Of a stretch of DNA of 64,000 nt, positions 31,997 to 40,845 are shown in pieces (position 1 is the stretch's first letter; every line of letters begins with the position of its first letter). This DNA comes from Polymorphospora lycopeni (GTDB lineage Bacteria; Actinomycetota; Actinomycetes; Mycobacteriales; Micromonosporaceae). The notes under the pieces were generated by a model. It was not told the DNA's origin. It was given only the letters and a program-made list of their open reading frames with translations, and did no database searches. Both the position numbers and the translations under genes were made by a program. The DNA lies in the NCBI RefSeq assembly GCF_042237075.1, contig NZ_JBCGDC010000011.1:1-64000 (forward strand), given 5' to 3'.

Positions 31997-32268
31997 TTCG
32001 CCGCCTGCTCGTGGCCGTCCCCGCACTCGCGGTGGGGACGGCCGCTGCCCACACCGTCCAGCCCGCCCTGCTCCCGGCACCCACCCGTCCGCCGGCACGA
32101 TGCCGGGCACCCGGCTGCGGCAAGCCCGTCCACTTCGACAACCTGGTCGACGGCTACGGCCCGGAGTGCGCCCGCCAGCGCGGGCTGACCGTCACCACCC
32201 CACGGATCCGCTGCGACGAGCAGACCGGACCCGACCTGTTCGACTCCGCACGAGAGGACCAGTCGTGA
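31993..32268 (+). CDS. Small protein with hydrophobic N-terminus and Cys knuckle
   Basis: A 91-residue protein with a hydrophobic N-terminal helix (residues 4-26) and a metal motif CRAPGCGKPVHFDNL followed by GPECARQRG, the pattern of a short zinc finger common in actinophage proteins. GTG start with overlaps on both sides. Function unknown. Confidence 0.6.
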   Translation: MIRRLLVAVPALAVGTAAAHTVQPALLPAPTRPPARCRAPGCGKPVHFDNLVDGYGPECARQRGLTVTTPRIRCDEQTGPDLFDSAREDQS

Positions 32269-32666
32269 CCGCAGAACCCACCGCGCAGCCCGCCCAGATC
32301 GCCCAGGATGGCCCGACAGCGCCCACGAGTAGTCCCGGAGGGCGCCAACCCGGCACAGGCCATCTCAGGCCGCCGGACGAGCGCCCCGAATGGCGGGCAT
32401 GCCGGCAACTCCAGCACCGCGAAACCGTCGGCATCCAGCAAGCCACCGCGCGACGCCTCCCTGACGAAGTGCTCTATGCCCGATGCAGCCACCCCGACTG
32501 GGAGTACACCGTCACCGAGGGGCCCCGCAAAGCTTGGGACGACTCCGACCGGCCACCCGAAGGCGACGGCTGGGTCAAGAACGTCCACGTCGGCGACGAT
32601 GGCTGGGAACGCTTCGACTACCACGAAGAGGTGTGGTGGATGCGGCCCAAGCCGGCCGGCACATGA
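32265..32666 (+). CDS. Hypothetical protein
   Basis: A 133-residue protein with a disordered Pro/Ala-rich first third and a compact C-terminal part rich in Trp and acidic residues (GDGWVKNVHVGDDGWERFDY). No family recognised. GTG start with a four-base overlap. Confidence 0.55.
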   Translation: MTAEPTAQPAQIAQDGPTAPTSSPGGRQPGTGHLRPPDERPEWRACRQLQHRETVGIQQATARRLPDEVLYARCSHPDWEYTVTEGPRKAWDDSDRPPEGDGWVKNVHVGDDGWERFDYHEEVWWMRPKPAGT

Positions 32667-32773
32667 CCGACCTTGAGCGTGCCGTCCGTCGGGCTGCGAT
32701 CGTCGCCAAGGTGCGCCGAATCCACCGGCGGCGGGCGCTCTCACGGCCAATACCGGGCTGGTGGATTCGATGA
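32663..32773 (+). CDS. Very small basic protein
   Basis: A 36-residue Arg-rich protein starting by ATGA overlap with the previous gene. It is predicted to be one amphipathic helix. Function unknown. Confidence 0.45.
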   Translation: MTDLERAVRRAAIVAKVRRIHRRRALSRPIPGWWIR

Positions 32774-32886
32774 CGGACGGTCACACGTCCAAGATCAATC
32801 TTAGAAGTGTCCACCGGGCCGATACCGAACCACCAGTCGACTATGCCACCATTAAACACACAATGACCACAAAGGAGCAGATCACA

Positions 32887-33183
32887 GTGAGTGACAGTTC
32901 TCCGAGCAACGCAAGCCTCGACGGCGCGGCACAGCACACCTGGCAGCCCGACAGCAGCGGCAGACCCGACGACTTCGTCCACGACTACGACATCCACAAC
33001 GGCCCACGGTGCACCGTCTGCGGCTTCTGGTTCTGCGAGAGCTGCTACCCCGAAGGCTGGCAACGATCATGTCCTGGCCCCGCCCCGAGCGGCATGGAGT
33101 ACGACTGGGTTGGCGACAGCACCAGCCGGTTACCAGAGGAGGTTCCCGAACCATGGCGGCCAACTTGGAGGCCCGAGGCGTGA
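32887..33183 (+). CDS. Small cysteine-rich protein
   Basis: A 98-residue protein with CTVCGFWFCESC, a compact four-Cys metal site. AAAGGAG nine bases before the GTG at 32887 decides the start; an open frame continues upstream to about 32770 but lacks a ribosome site. The 110 bases before it are AT-richer than the surroundings and may hold a promoter, though no clear -35/-10 pair was found. Confidence 0.6.
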   Translation: MSDSSPSNASLDGAAQHTWQPDSSGRPDDFVHDYDIHNGPRCTVCGFWFCESCYPEGWQRSCPGPAPSGMEYDWVGDSTSRLPEEVPEPWRPTWRPEA

Positions 33184-33422
33184 GCAGCGACCCGAACAAC
33201 CTCGTGACCTTCCTGCGCGCCCAGCAACAGCGAACTCGGCGAACGCGATGCGTCGGCGGTGGCCGCACGACAGAGCTGTCCGATCGGCGACCGCCACGGG
33301 TACGCCGTGCCCTATGCCGGGTTGGTCTGCACTTCACGACCTGGTCAATGGAGGCCTACGGCTACCGTTGTCCCTGCGGGCGACAGTTTCTTTGGGACGA
33401 ACAGATTCGGAAGACGCCATGA
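33180..33422 (+). CDS. Small hypothetical protein
   Basis: An 80-residue basic protein with a C-terminal YRCPCGRQFLWDE motif, typical of a short zinc-knuckle. GTG start overlapping the previous gene by four bases. Function unknown. Confidence 0.5.
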   Translation: MSSDPNNLVTFLRAQQQRTRRTRCVGGGRTTELSDRRPPRVRRALCRVGLHFTTWSMEAYGYRCPCGRQFLWDEQIRKTP

Positions 33423-34756
33423 GCCTGCTCGACCGCCTCGACGCCGCCATCGACGGCCGCTGCGCCTGCGAATGTGGACGGCAACTCGACCCCAACGGCC
33501 CCTCCGCCTACTTCGCCGGGCAGGAATGCCAGACCCGCTGGAACGCGGCACAGGCCACGAACCCCGGCGACGTCCACCTCCGGAGCGACGCCGCACCCTA
33601 CCCGCCTGGCCCCATGCGTTGGCGGCCCGACCTCGTCAACGCCGCCGACGACGCCGATCTGATCGAATTCGACACCATCCGGTCCGGGTACACCGGCCCC
33701 TACACCGCCCAGGTCTTCGGACGCCGTAGCCAGCCCACCACTTGGCACCTACGCCTGAACGACGGCCACCGGTTTGTCGGCGACGACCTTGCCGACGTCC
33801 ACATCGAGAACGGGCTGATCAGCGAAGACCTTGCTGCCCGGATCATGGACCTGTGGCGCCGCCTCGAACGCGACCTCCGCAACCCCCGGCACGCCGTACC
33901 CGACGACCCGTGGCCCGAACTTTGGTCTGGGCAGCGATACACCATGGCGGACGCCGCCCGGGAAGCGGTAGAAATTCGGCTGCTTGGCCTCTGTCGGCCC
34001 AGCAGCCCACCCCGAGACGCACGCCAGCCGGCCCGGATGCCGCTCGATCAAATCCCCTGGCGGCGCTGCCCCACCTGCCAGCGGCGAGGCGTCCCCATCC
34101 CTGGTCGAATCCCGGCACCACTACGGCTCTCGTGGACCCCGGAACCCGTCAGCGAACAACCCGAGCCGACCCCGTGTCAGATATGTCCGCACTGCCGCAA
34201 CCCGTACCCCGGCCCGCCCCTCACCCTTGCATTTGAACGCGACGTCCCGCTCTACGCGCTCCGGATACGCATGACCTGCGCCCACGACGGCAACCGGTAC
34301 GGCCACGACCGACTCATCGGCGACGACGAACTGGAGTCGGAGCCCAACGCCCTCGAAAGGTTGCAGCAGCACCTTGAGGAATGCGAACGCGGCATCCTCG
34401 CCCAGCTCGGCATCAGCCTGCCCGACGAGGTCACGGCAACCGCCCGCCAGCCGCAACCCGCCCCCTGGGTAGGCAACAACCTGCACCGACTCACCGGCGT
34501 ACCCGTCATCATCGACACTGATCTGCCGGCCGACGCCGTCGAGATCCGCGACCGCGACACCGACCGGCCCCGCATCCACGTCGGACGCAACGACTTCACC
34601 CCAACCCCCGAGGTGGAGACGTTCCTCCGCGAACGCCACGAACAGATGGAACGCCGCGCCGGTCGGCTTCTCCAGCAGTGGCGAGCCAACGAACTGCTTG
34701 CCGCCCAGATGGTCCCGCCCACCGCCCCCGCATGGATCCGCGTCACGGGCGCCTAA
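33419..34756 (+). CDS. Large hypothetical protein with zinc knuckles
   Basis: A 445-residue protein. The N-terminus has CACECGRQLDPNGPS with a following CQTRW, and the middle has CPTCQRRG and CPHCRNPY. The region at about 60-180 is acidic and mixed alpha/beta; the C-terminal quarter is helical with charged heptads. An ATGA overlap couples it to the previous gene. No family recognised; the length makes it the biggest protein in the accessory block. Confidence 0.65.
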   Translation: MSLLDRLDAAIDGRCACECGRQLDPNGPSAYFAGQECQTRWNAAQATNPGDVHLRSDAAPYPPGPMRWRPDLVNAADDADLIEFDTIRSGYTGPYTAQVFGRRSQPTTWHLRLNDGHRFVGDDLADVHIENGLISEDLAARIMDLWRRLERDLRNPRHAVPDDPWPELWSGQRYTMADAAREAVEIRLLGLCRPSSPPRDARQPARMPLDQIPWRRCPTCQRRGVPIPGRIPAPLRLSWTPEPVSEQPEPTPCQICPHCRNPYPGPPLTLAFERDVPLYALRIRMTCAHDGNRYGHDRLIGDDELESEPNALERLQQHLEECERGILAQLGISLPDEVTATARQPQPAPWVGNNLHRLTGVPVIIDTDLPADAVEIRDRDTDRPRIHVGRNDFTPTPEVETFLRERHEQMERRAGRLLQQWRANELLAAQMVPPTAPAWIRVTGA

Positions 34757-34875
34757 ATGGCGAGTGGACCGGCAACCCCCTGCCGGCCCACCATCCCCCA
34801 CACGCGAACTGGCCTCCCAGCCCTCCGCGATCACCGCCACGATAGCGCCCACCACCAGGGACGGGAGATCGACGG

Positions 34876-35868
34876 ATGATCAGAAACGAATGCCCGGTCA
34901 GTTGCCTGTGCCACCTGAACGCCTACAACCCATGCAGCGTCCCGGGCGGCTGCGGCTCCGAAGGGTGCAGGCAAACCGCCACATCGGACCGTCGCGCGTG
35001 CATCCTTTGCCCCGCCTTCCGCGCCGACGACGAACCCCGCGCCGCCCGTCGCCCTCCGGTCTGCGACGCCTGCCGCTGGCGCCTCCACCACACCATCCGC
35101 GACATTGCCAACCTCCACGCCAGACTGGCGAACCCGGAGCCGCCGATCGTCGACCGGCACCGGTACCAGACCACCAACCCCGACGGGACACCCGGCCGCA
35201 TTCGCTGGGCTGATCCTGTAGCCCGACTCGGTGGCGTCGCCCCCATCAACTCCCGCAGCAGCCAACCCCACGTCACCGGCAGCCGCGAACGCCCACTTCC
35301 CACGCCCGTCGACCGCATCGACCTCGGCGCACCAGCCCGCCCCGGCAGCATCGGCATCGCCACCCGCGGCCACTGGGCGGCACGAGGCGGCGACCCCGAC
35401 CAGGTCGGCGTCCTCAGCGTCGCCACGGTGCTCGACTCGTGGGTACGCGACTGGCGGGAGAGCATGTGGCCCGACGTCCACCTGCCCGACGCCCGCGTCG
35501 ACCAGCTCGCCGACTGGCTGCTGGCCGGCTTCGACGATGAGCAGCCCGGCGTCCGGATCGACCAGGCATGCGACCAGCACCCCGCCATCGACGAAATGGC
35601 CACCGAACTCCGGGCGCTCCGCCAAGCCCTACGCCGCGCCCTCGGCGAAACCGACCCCCAACCCACGCCTGTTACCGGCGTTGCCTGCGCCACCTGCGCA
35701 AACCGCGCCCTCTGGCGACAGCCCGGCGACACCTACGCCGCCGAATGCGCCACCTGCGGCACCCTCTACACCGACACCGAACTCGCCGACCACATCAACG
35801 AACTCGCCGGACAAGAACGCCGACGCCGCACCCCCGAACAAGTCGCCGAACTACTCCGACACAACTGA
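34876..35868 (+). CDS. Cysteine-rich hypothetical protein
   Basis: A 330-residue protein with an N-terminal Cys cluster (CPVSCLCH, CILCPAF, CDACRWRL), a Pro-rich linker, a central helical region with HPAIDEMATELRALRQAL, and a C-terminal ribbon (CATCANR, ECATCGTLYTD). Actinophage genomes often carry similar proteins in this place before the packaging genes, but their role is unknown. The preceding 119 bases hold no recognisable gene. Confidence 0.65.
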   Translation: MIRNECPVSCLCHLNAYNPCSVPGGCGSEGCRQTATSDRRACILCPAFRADDEPRAARRPPVCDACRWRLHHTIRDIANLHARLANPEPPIVDRHRYQTTNPDGTPGRIRWADPVARLGGVAPINSRSSQPHVTGSRERPLPTPVDRIDLGAPARPGSIGIATRGHWAARGGDPDQVGVLSVATVLDSWVRDWRESMWPDVHLPDARVDQLADWLLAGFDDEQPGVRIDQACDQHPAIDEMATELRALRQALRRALGETDPQPTPVTGVACATCANRALWRQPGDTYAAECATCGTLYTDTELADHINELAGQERRRRTPEQVAELLRHN

Positions 35869-35949
35869 CCCGGCGTGTCGAATTGACCCCAGATAGCGGA
35901 CCCCCCACAGATCGCGTTACAGTGCGTGCCAGCAGACGCAATGTCTCCA

Positions 35950-35981
35950 AAGCGCCCCGAGGCCACCCGCCCGGGGCGCTT
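35950..35981 (+). terminator. Strong hairpin before the late genes
   Basis: Perfect 10-bp arms AAGCGCCCCG and CGGGGCGCTT enclose a 12-base loop. No T-run follows, as is usual for high-GC terminators. It ends the early transcript or forms part of the leader of the packaging genes. A weak -10-like TACAGT at 35918-35923 lies just upstream and could start the late transcript. Confidence 0.55.
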
Positions 35982-36002
35982 CGCCGTCTCCAGGGGGTGC
36001 AC

Positions 36003-36278
36003 ATGCGACCCAACCTCGACGCCGGCCTCACCCGCGAACTCGCCGCCGTCGCCGTCGCCGTCCCCGCCACCACCATCTCCATGTGGGCCCTCCGCGGCTG
36101 GACCGAACCCGACGGCACCGAACGCCGCCTCACCGTCGTCGGCAAAGACGAACGCGGCCGGCGCCTCTACCGGTACGGCGACCTCCTCGATGCTGAACGC
36201 GCCACCGGCAGCAACCCCAACTCCCGGCGCGGCACAACCCGCAGCAGCCGTCCGGCCGCGATCATGGAGGCAGCGTGA
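36003..36278 (+). CDS. Small HTH-like protein before the terminase genes
   Basis: A 91-residue basic protein that reads like a MerR/HTH-type DNA-binding domain: helix, VPATTISMWALRGW, then TVVGKDERGRRLYRYGDLLDAE. Proteins like this often precede terminase genes in actinophages. GGGGG lies seven to eight bases before the ATG. A regulator of late genes or terminase accessory is inferred. Confidence 0.6.
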   Translation: MRPNLDAGLTRELAAVAVAVPATTISMWALRGWTEPDGTERRLTVVGKDERGRRLYRYGDLLDAERATGSNPNSRRGTTRSSRPAAIMEAA

Positions 36279-36556
36279 CCCGCGACCCGGCCCAGCCCGC
36301 CACCGGCAGCCGCCAATGGCTCGAAGCCATCAACGCCGGCCGCCACGACGCCACCGTCGGCATCGTCCGCTACTTCGCCTACGACCACCTGCCAGTTCCG
36401 CTCCGCAGCGTCTCCGCCGCCTGCGCCCACCTCGCACTCGACATGATCGAACGGCTTCCCGACGGCCCCGAACTGACCACCGGCCTCAGGAAGCTGTTGA
36501 AGGCGAAGGACTGCTTCGTGCGCACTGCCCTCGACGCTCCCGACGCCAACGCCTGA
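36275..36556 (+). CDS. Small helical protein, paralogue 1 (possible Acb2/Tad1-type fold)
   Basis: A 93-residue protein with the pattern LPDGPELTTGLRKLLKAKD at residues 61-79 and an upstream helix around YFAYDHLPVPLRSVSAACAH. It is a clear relative of the 40558-40845 protein. Similar small proteins with L-P-x2-P-E-x-T-x-G-L-x2-L-x2-K-D recur in actinophages. The helix-Pro-helix layout recalls the Acb2/Tad1 hairpin family that binds signalling nucleotides, but this is only a pattern resemblance. GTG start. Confidence 0.65.
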   Translation: MTRDPAQPATGSRQWLEAINAGRHDATVGIVRYFAYDHLPVPLRSVSAACAHLALDMIERLPDGPELTTGLRKLLKAKDCFVRTALDAPDANA

Positions 36557-36636
36557 CCCACCCCGACGCACCCCCGGCCCGGAGCCAAAGCCAGGCCGGA
36601 AGGCGGCACCCGTAACCCAAGCGCGGAGGTGACCGT

Positions 36637-37167
36637 GTGCCCCCGCGTATCCCAGACGACAAACGCGCCGCCATCCTCGCCGACATCCGCGAGAACAAGC
36701 TAGGCGCACGACAGATCGCCAAAAAGCACGGCGTCGCCGTCTCCACCGTCTCCAAGTTCGCAGCCGATGCGAACGTTGCGAACGCGTTCGAACGCACGCA
36801 GACGGAAAACGCGACACGAGCCAGGGCGGCAGACCTTCGAGCAGCGCGGGCCGAACTCGCCGAACAACTGATCGACGACGCACAACGGCTCCGCGAGCGA
36901 GCGTGGTCCACCTACTCGTACTACGAGCGAAGCAACGAAGGTCCGGAACTCGTCACCCTCAACCTTCCTCCACTCGCCGAGGTTCGCCAGGCGTACACGT
37001 CGATCGGGATCGCGCTCGACAAGCACATGGCGCTCAAGAAGTTCGACGACAACCGCGGCGAGGAGCACGCCAAGTCCGTCCTCGGCGAACTCGCGCTCGG
37101 GCTGGGGATCGCGTATCGGCAAATGGGCGACACCAGCACGCAACCGCCTAGCGACGATGGATCTTGA
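36637..37167 (+). CDS. terS: Terminase small subunit-like HTH protein
   Basis: A 176-residue protein with an N-terminal HTH (IRENKLGARQIAKKHGVAVS, then TVSKFAADANV) and a coiled-coil C-terminus, the layout of phage terminase small subunits, which bind the packaging site and recruit the large subunit. GCGGAGG stands before the GTG. It overlaps the large subunit by 11 bases. The sequence has no closer family hallmark, so the call rests on domain layout and position. Confidence 0.75.
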   Translation: MPPRIPDDKRAAILADIRENKLGARQIAKKHGVAVSTVSKFAADANVANAFERTQTENATRARAADLRAARAELAEQLIDDAQRLRERAWSTYSYYERSNEGPELVTLNLPPLAEVRQAYTSIGIALDKHMALKKFDDNRGEEHAKSVLGELALGLGIAYRQMGDTSTQPPSDDGS

Positions 37168-38479
37168 CCGTGTGACGCGGGCGCTGTCGCCGAAGCAGAT
37201 CCAGTCAATCGTGGAGGCGCAGCAGACACCGCAGATCGCGCTGTGGACTGGCGCGGTGTCGTCCGGGAAGACAATCTCTTCGCTGATCGCGTTCCTGATC
37301 GCGCTGTCCGTAGCCCCGTCGCAAGGTCTGGTGGTTGCGATCGGGCGAACGCTGCAGACGATCGAACGGAACCTGATCGACCCGTTGCAGGCGCCGGAGC
37401 TGTTCGGGTTTCTTGCCGGGCAGGTGCACCACACGCCCGGCTCGACAACGGCGATCATCCTCGGTCGAACCGTTCACCTAGTCGGCGCATCCGACGCACG
37501 CGCCGAGGCCCGGATCCGTGGGGCAACGGTCGCGCTCGCCTACGTAGACGAGGCGACCCTGGTTCCGCACTCGTTCTGGATGATGCTGCTGTCCCGGCTG
37601 CGCGTACCGAACGCAAAGGTGTTCGCAACGACGAACCCCGACGGTTCCTCGCACTGGCTGCGCAAGGAGTTCATGCTCCGCGCCAGCGAGGTCGGGATGC
37701 GGTACTGGCACTTCACCCTCGACGACAACCCGTCGCTGGACCCCGACTATGTCGAGCGGTTGAAGGCCCAGTACGTAGGGCTGTGGTACGACCGGTTCAT
37801 CAAGGGGCTGTGGCGTCTCGCCGAAGGCTCGATCTACGACATGTGGGATGCCGACCGGTACATCGTCGACATCATCCCGCCGATCTGGCGGTGGGTTGCC
37901 GCCGGCGTCGACTACGGCACCTCGAACCCGTTCGTGGCGCTGCTGGTAGGAATGGACGCCTCCCAGACGCTGTACGTGGCGAGCGAGTGGCGGTACGAGT
38001 CGAAGCTTGCCCGCCGCAGCCTGACCGACTCCGAATACTCGGCGCGGGTGCGGGCCTGGCTGGACGGCTACCACCAGCCCGGACTGGCCGCGGTCGGCGT
38101 ACGCCCGGAGATGATCGCCGTCGACCCGTCGGCGGCGTCGTTCATGCAGCAACTCTTCCGCGACGGCATGTCACCGCAGCCGGCCGAGAACGCGGTCGCC
38201 GACGGCATCCGGACGGTGTCGAGCCTGATGGCGGCCGGGAAGCTGAAGGTGCACCGCTCCTGCAAGGGCCTGCTCGACGAACTGCCCGGCTATTCGTGGG
38301 ACGACGCGAAGGCACAGCGGGGCATCGACGCACCAATCAAGGTCGACGACCACTCATGCGACGCGCTGCGGTATGCGGTCGCGACCAGCGAAAGCGTGTG
38401 GCGGCGCCCGAACACCGCCGACCAGATCCGGCACCGAATCCGGGATGACGGGATCGACTTCGCGACCGTAGCCATGTGA
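37157..38479 (+). CDS. terL: Terminase large subunit (Terminase_3 / PBSX type)
   Basis: A 440-residue packaging motor. The ATPase has Walker A GAVSSGKT (32-39), Walker B VALAYVDE (125-132) and the coupling motif ATTNPDG. The RNase-H-like nuclease has VDYGTSNP (D252), VDPSAASF (D323) and DDHSCDALRYA (D402 region). It cuts concatemers and pumps DNA into the prohead. The length is normal for the family. It starts inside the small subunit gene and ends next to the portal gene. Confidence 0.95.
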   Translation: MDLDRVTRALSPKQIQSIVEAQQTPQIALWTGAVSSGKTISSLIAFLIALSVAPSQGLVVAIGRTLQTIERNLIDPLQAPELFGFLAGQVHHTPGSTTAIILGRTVHLVGASDARAEARIRGATVALAYVDEATLVPHSFWMMLLSRLRVPNAKVFATTNPDGSSHWLRKEFMLRASEVGMRYWHFTLDDNPSLDPDYVERLKAQYVGLWYDRFIKGLWRLAEGSIYDMWDADRYIVDIIPPIWRWVAAGVDYGTSNPFVALLVGMDASQTLYVASEWRYESKLARRSLTDSEYSARVRAWLDGYHQPGLAAVGVRPEMIAVDPSAASFMQQLFRDGMSPQPAENAVADGIRTVSSLMAAGKLKVHRSCKGLLDELPGYSWDDAKAQRGIDAPIKVDDHSCDALRYAVATSESVWRRPNTADQIRHRIRDDGIDFATVAM

Positions 38480-38493
38480 TCCGGGGGTGTGCC

Positions 38494-40551
38494 GTGGCCC
38501 GCACCTCCGCCCCAACCCGGCTGATCGGCCAGGTATCCGAGTGGACCGGCGTCGACGCCGTCTTCGACCCGCTGGAGCATGTGCCGCCTCTGCTGTGGCC
38601 GCAGTCGGTGCGCGTCTACGGCGAGATGCGCCGCGATCCGCGGCTGGCGGCAATCCTGACCGGGTACACGCTGCAGTTGCGGCGGGCGACGTGGCAGGTT
38701 GATGGCACCGGCTGCCGGCCCGAGGTGGTTCAGCACGTCGCCGATGACCTCGGGCTGCCGATGATGGACGCCGAAGACCCCGGTGTCGGCCGCTACCACG
38801 GGGTGTCGTGGTCCGAGCATCTGCGCGCGGCACTGCTGATGCTGCCGTTCGGGCACATGGGCTTCGAGATGGAAGCCGCCATCGTTGACGGCCGCGCCCG
38901 GCTGACGACCCTCGCCGAGCGGCTGCCGGTCACGATCGACAACATCCACGTCGACACGAAGACCGGCCGCCTGCTTGGTGTCGACCAGCAGCTGACGTCC
39001 CCGCACGGCGGCACGCCGCAGATCCGGGCGGACCGGCTGGCGTGGTACTGCCACGAGCGTGAAGGCGCCACGTGGACCGGCACGTCCCTGCTGCGTCCCG
39101 CCTACGGCCCTTGGCTGCTCAAACATGAGCTGATGCGGGTGCACGCCCAAGCGAACCGCCGCTGGGGCATGGGCGTCCCCGTCATGGAGGCAAAGCCCGG
39201 CACGCAACCAACCGTCGCCCAGATGCAGGAAGCGATGACCCTCGCCGCCGCCGCCCGTGGCGGCGACCAGGCTGGCGCCGCTGTACCGCCCGGCTTCGAG
39301 CTGAAAATCGTCGGCATGTCCGGCTCCGTACCGGACACCCTCGCGTACATCAAGTGGCTCGACCAGCAGATGTCGCAGATGGCGCTCATGAACCATCTGG
39401 ACCTCGGCACCAGCGAGTCCGGGTCACGGGCCCTCGGCACCGCCTTCATCGACTCGTGGACGCTGGCGCTTGGCTCCATCGCCGACGAAATCGCCGACGT
39501 CGCCACACGGCAGATCGCGGCTCGGATCGTCGAATGGAACTGGGGCGACCAGGAGCCGGTGCCGCGGGTGGTCGCGTCGGGAATCGGGTCGAAGCGTGAG
39601 GTGACCGCTGAGTCGCTGCAGCTACTGCTGTCGTCCGGGGCGCTGTCCGGTGACCCTGCGCTCGAGGAGTGGGTGCGACGTGAGTGGCGGCTGCCGGAGC
39701 GCGAAAGCGCAGCGCCGGCCCGGACGGCGACCCGCGGTGCTCCCGGCCAGCCGACCGGCGGTGAGCCTGAGCGGGTCGCGGCGGCCGAGCCGGCGATGGT
39801 CGAGCCGGACTACGAGCAGATCCGTGACCAGCACGACCAGGCCGTCCGCGAGATGGCCGCCCAGTGGGAGGAGCAGTCCGGGCCGCTGGTCGAAGCGTTG
39901 GCCGCGGCGACGGCGGCTGAGGTTGCCGCCGGGACGCTGGTTGGTCTCGGCATGTTGGCTGTCTCCCCCGCCCTGGTGGCTGCTCTTGCGGGTGGGCTGG
40001 CGATTGGCCTGTCGGGGGTGGCTGCGGCTGCCGCGACGGGGGCGGCAGCCGAGCTTGCCGCCGGCGGTGTAACGGTCCGGGCCGAACTGGGTGCGGACCG
40101 GCGGCAGCGGGTCCGGGCGCTGGCGGAGGCAACGGCCGGTCTGATCGTGGGTGGCTACTCGTCGGCTGCGGGTCGGACGGCGCTGCGCCTGTCGGGGCCG
40201 GACGCAACCGCAGAGGCAGTCGCCGAGGCGGTGCGCGCCGACCTGACCGAACTGAGCCGCGCGAAGGACGGCGGCCTCGTTGCTGGGCAGCTTCGCTCGG
40301 CAGCGTCCGCCGCCCAGGGCGAAGGACGTCTTGCCGCGCTTGAGCAGGCGCCCGACGGCACTCGGTTCCGGGCAACGGAACGCCTCGACGCCAACTCGTG
40401 CGGCCCTTGCCGCAAGGCAGACGGCGCTGAGTACGCGACGTTGGCCGCCGGCTTGACCGACTACCCGCTCGGGCTTAAGAACCGGCACTGCCAAGGGCGA
40501 GACCGGTGCCGAGGCTTCCTGGTCCCACTGCTGCCGATCATGCGGAGGTGA
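38494..40551 (+). CDS. Portal protein (Mu gp29-like, DUF935) fused to a MuF-like C-terminal domain
   Basis: A 685-residue protein. Residues about 1-400 match Mu gp29-type portals (VRVYGEMRRDPRLAAILTGY; NIHVDTKTGRLLGVDQQ; LAYIKWLDQQMSQMALMNH; RALGTAFIDSW). Residues about 450-590 are a long Ala-rich helical region. The last 60 (LDANSCGPCRKADGAEY and RDRCRGFLVP) are the cysteine-containing end of MuF head-morphogenesis proteins. Portal and MuF are usually separate genes, so this is a fusion. GTG 38494 follows GGGGG; a GTG at 38476 in the same frame is possible. It forms the DNA channel at the head vertex. Confidence 0.9.
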   Translation: MARTSAPTRLIGQVSEWTGVDAVFDPLEHVPPLLWPQSVRVYGEMRRDPRLAAILTGYTLQLRRATWQVDGTGCRPEVVQHVADDLGLPMMDAEDPGVGRYHGVSWSEHLRAALLMLPFGHMGFEMEAAIVDGRARLTTLAERLPVTIDNIHVDTKTGRLLGVDQQLTSPHGGTPQIRADRLAWYCHEREGATWTGTSLLRPAYGPWLLKHELMRVHAQANRRWGMGVPVMEAKPGTQPTVAQMQEAMTLAAAARGGDQAGAAVPPGFELKIVGMSGSVPDTLAYIKWLDQQMSQMALMNHLDLGTSESGSRALGTAFIDSWTLALGSIADEIADVATRQIAARIVEWNWGDQEPVPRVVASGIGSKREVTAESLQLLLSSGALSGDPALEEWVRREWRLPERESAAPARTATRGAPGQPTGGEPERVAAAEPAMVEPDYEQIRDQHDQAVREMAAQWEEQSGPLVEALAAATAAEVAAGTLVGLGMLAVSPALVAALAGGLAIGLSGVAAAAATGAAAELAAGGVTVRAELGADRRQRVRALAEATAGLIVGGYSSAAGRTALRLSGPDATAEAVAEAVRADLTELSRAKDGGLVAGQLRSAASAAQGEGRLAALEQAPDGTRFRATERLDANSCGPCRKADGAEYATLAAGLTDYPLGLKNRHCQGRDRCRGFLVPLLPIMRR

Positions 40552-40557
40552 GCCTTG

Positions 40558-40845
40558 ATGGCACCCACCGACAGTCCCGCCGAGGGTAGCCACGACTGGA
40601 TCGAAGCGCAGGTCGCAGGCCGCCACTACAGCGTGACCACTATCGCGCACCACTTCGCTTACTCCTACCTCAAGCCCAACCTGCGGCTGATCGGGGCAGG
40701 TTTCGCCGCGGTCGCGTTCGACATGATCAGTCGCCTGCCGGACGGCCCTCAACTGACCGAAGGTCTCTGCAACCTCGTCGGAGTCCGCGACCACTTCATT
40801 CGCGCGGCGATGGAAGCCGAGCGGCAAGGGGGCGACGATGGCTGA
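40558..40845 (+). CDS. Small helical protein, paralogue 2 (possible Acb2/Tad1-type fold)
   Basis: A 95-residue protein clearly related to the 36275-36556 protein: W(I/L)EA-x2-AGRH near residue 14, HFAY, and LPDGPQLTEGL (60-70) with R-D-H-F-I-R-A-A in place of K-D-C-F-V-R-T-A. The two paralogues flank the terminase and portal genes. Function unknown; see paralogue 1. The ATG is three bases after a TTG in the same frame. Confidence 0.65.
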   Translation: MAPTDSPAEGSHDWIEAQVAGRHYSVTTIAHHFAYSYLKPNLRLIGAGFAAVAFDMISRLPDGPQLTEGLCNLVGVRDHFIRAAMEAERQGGDDG

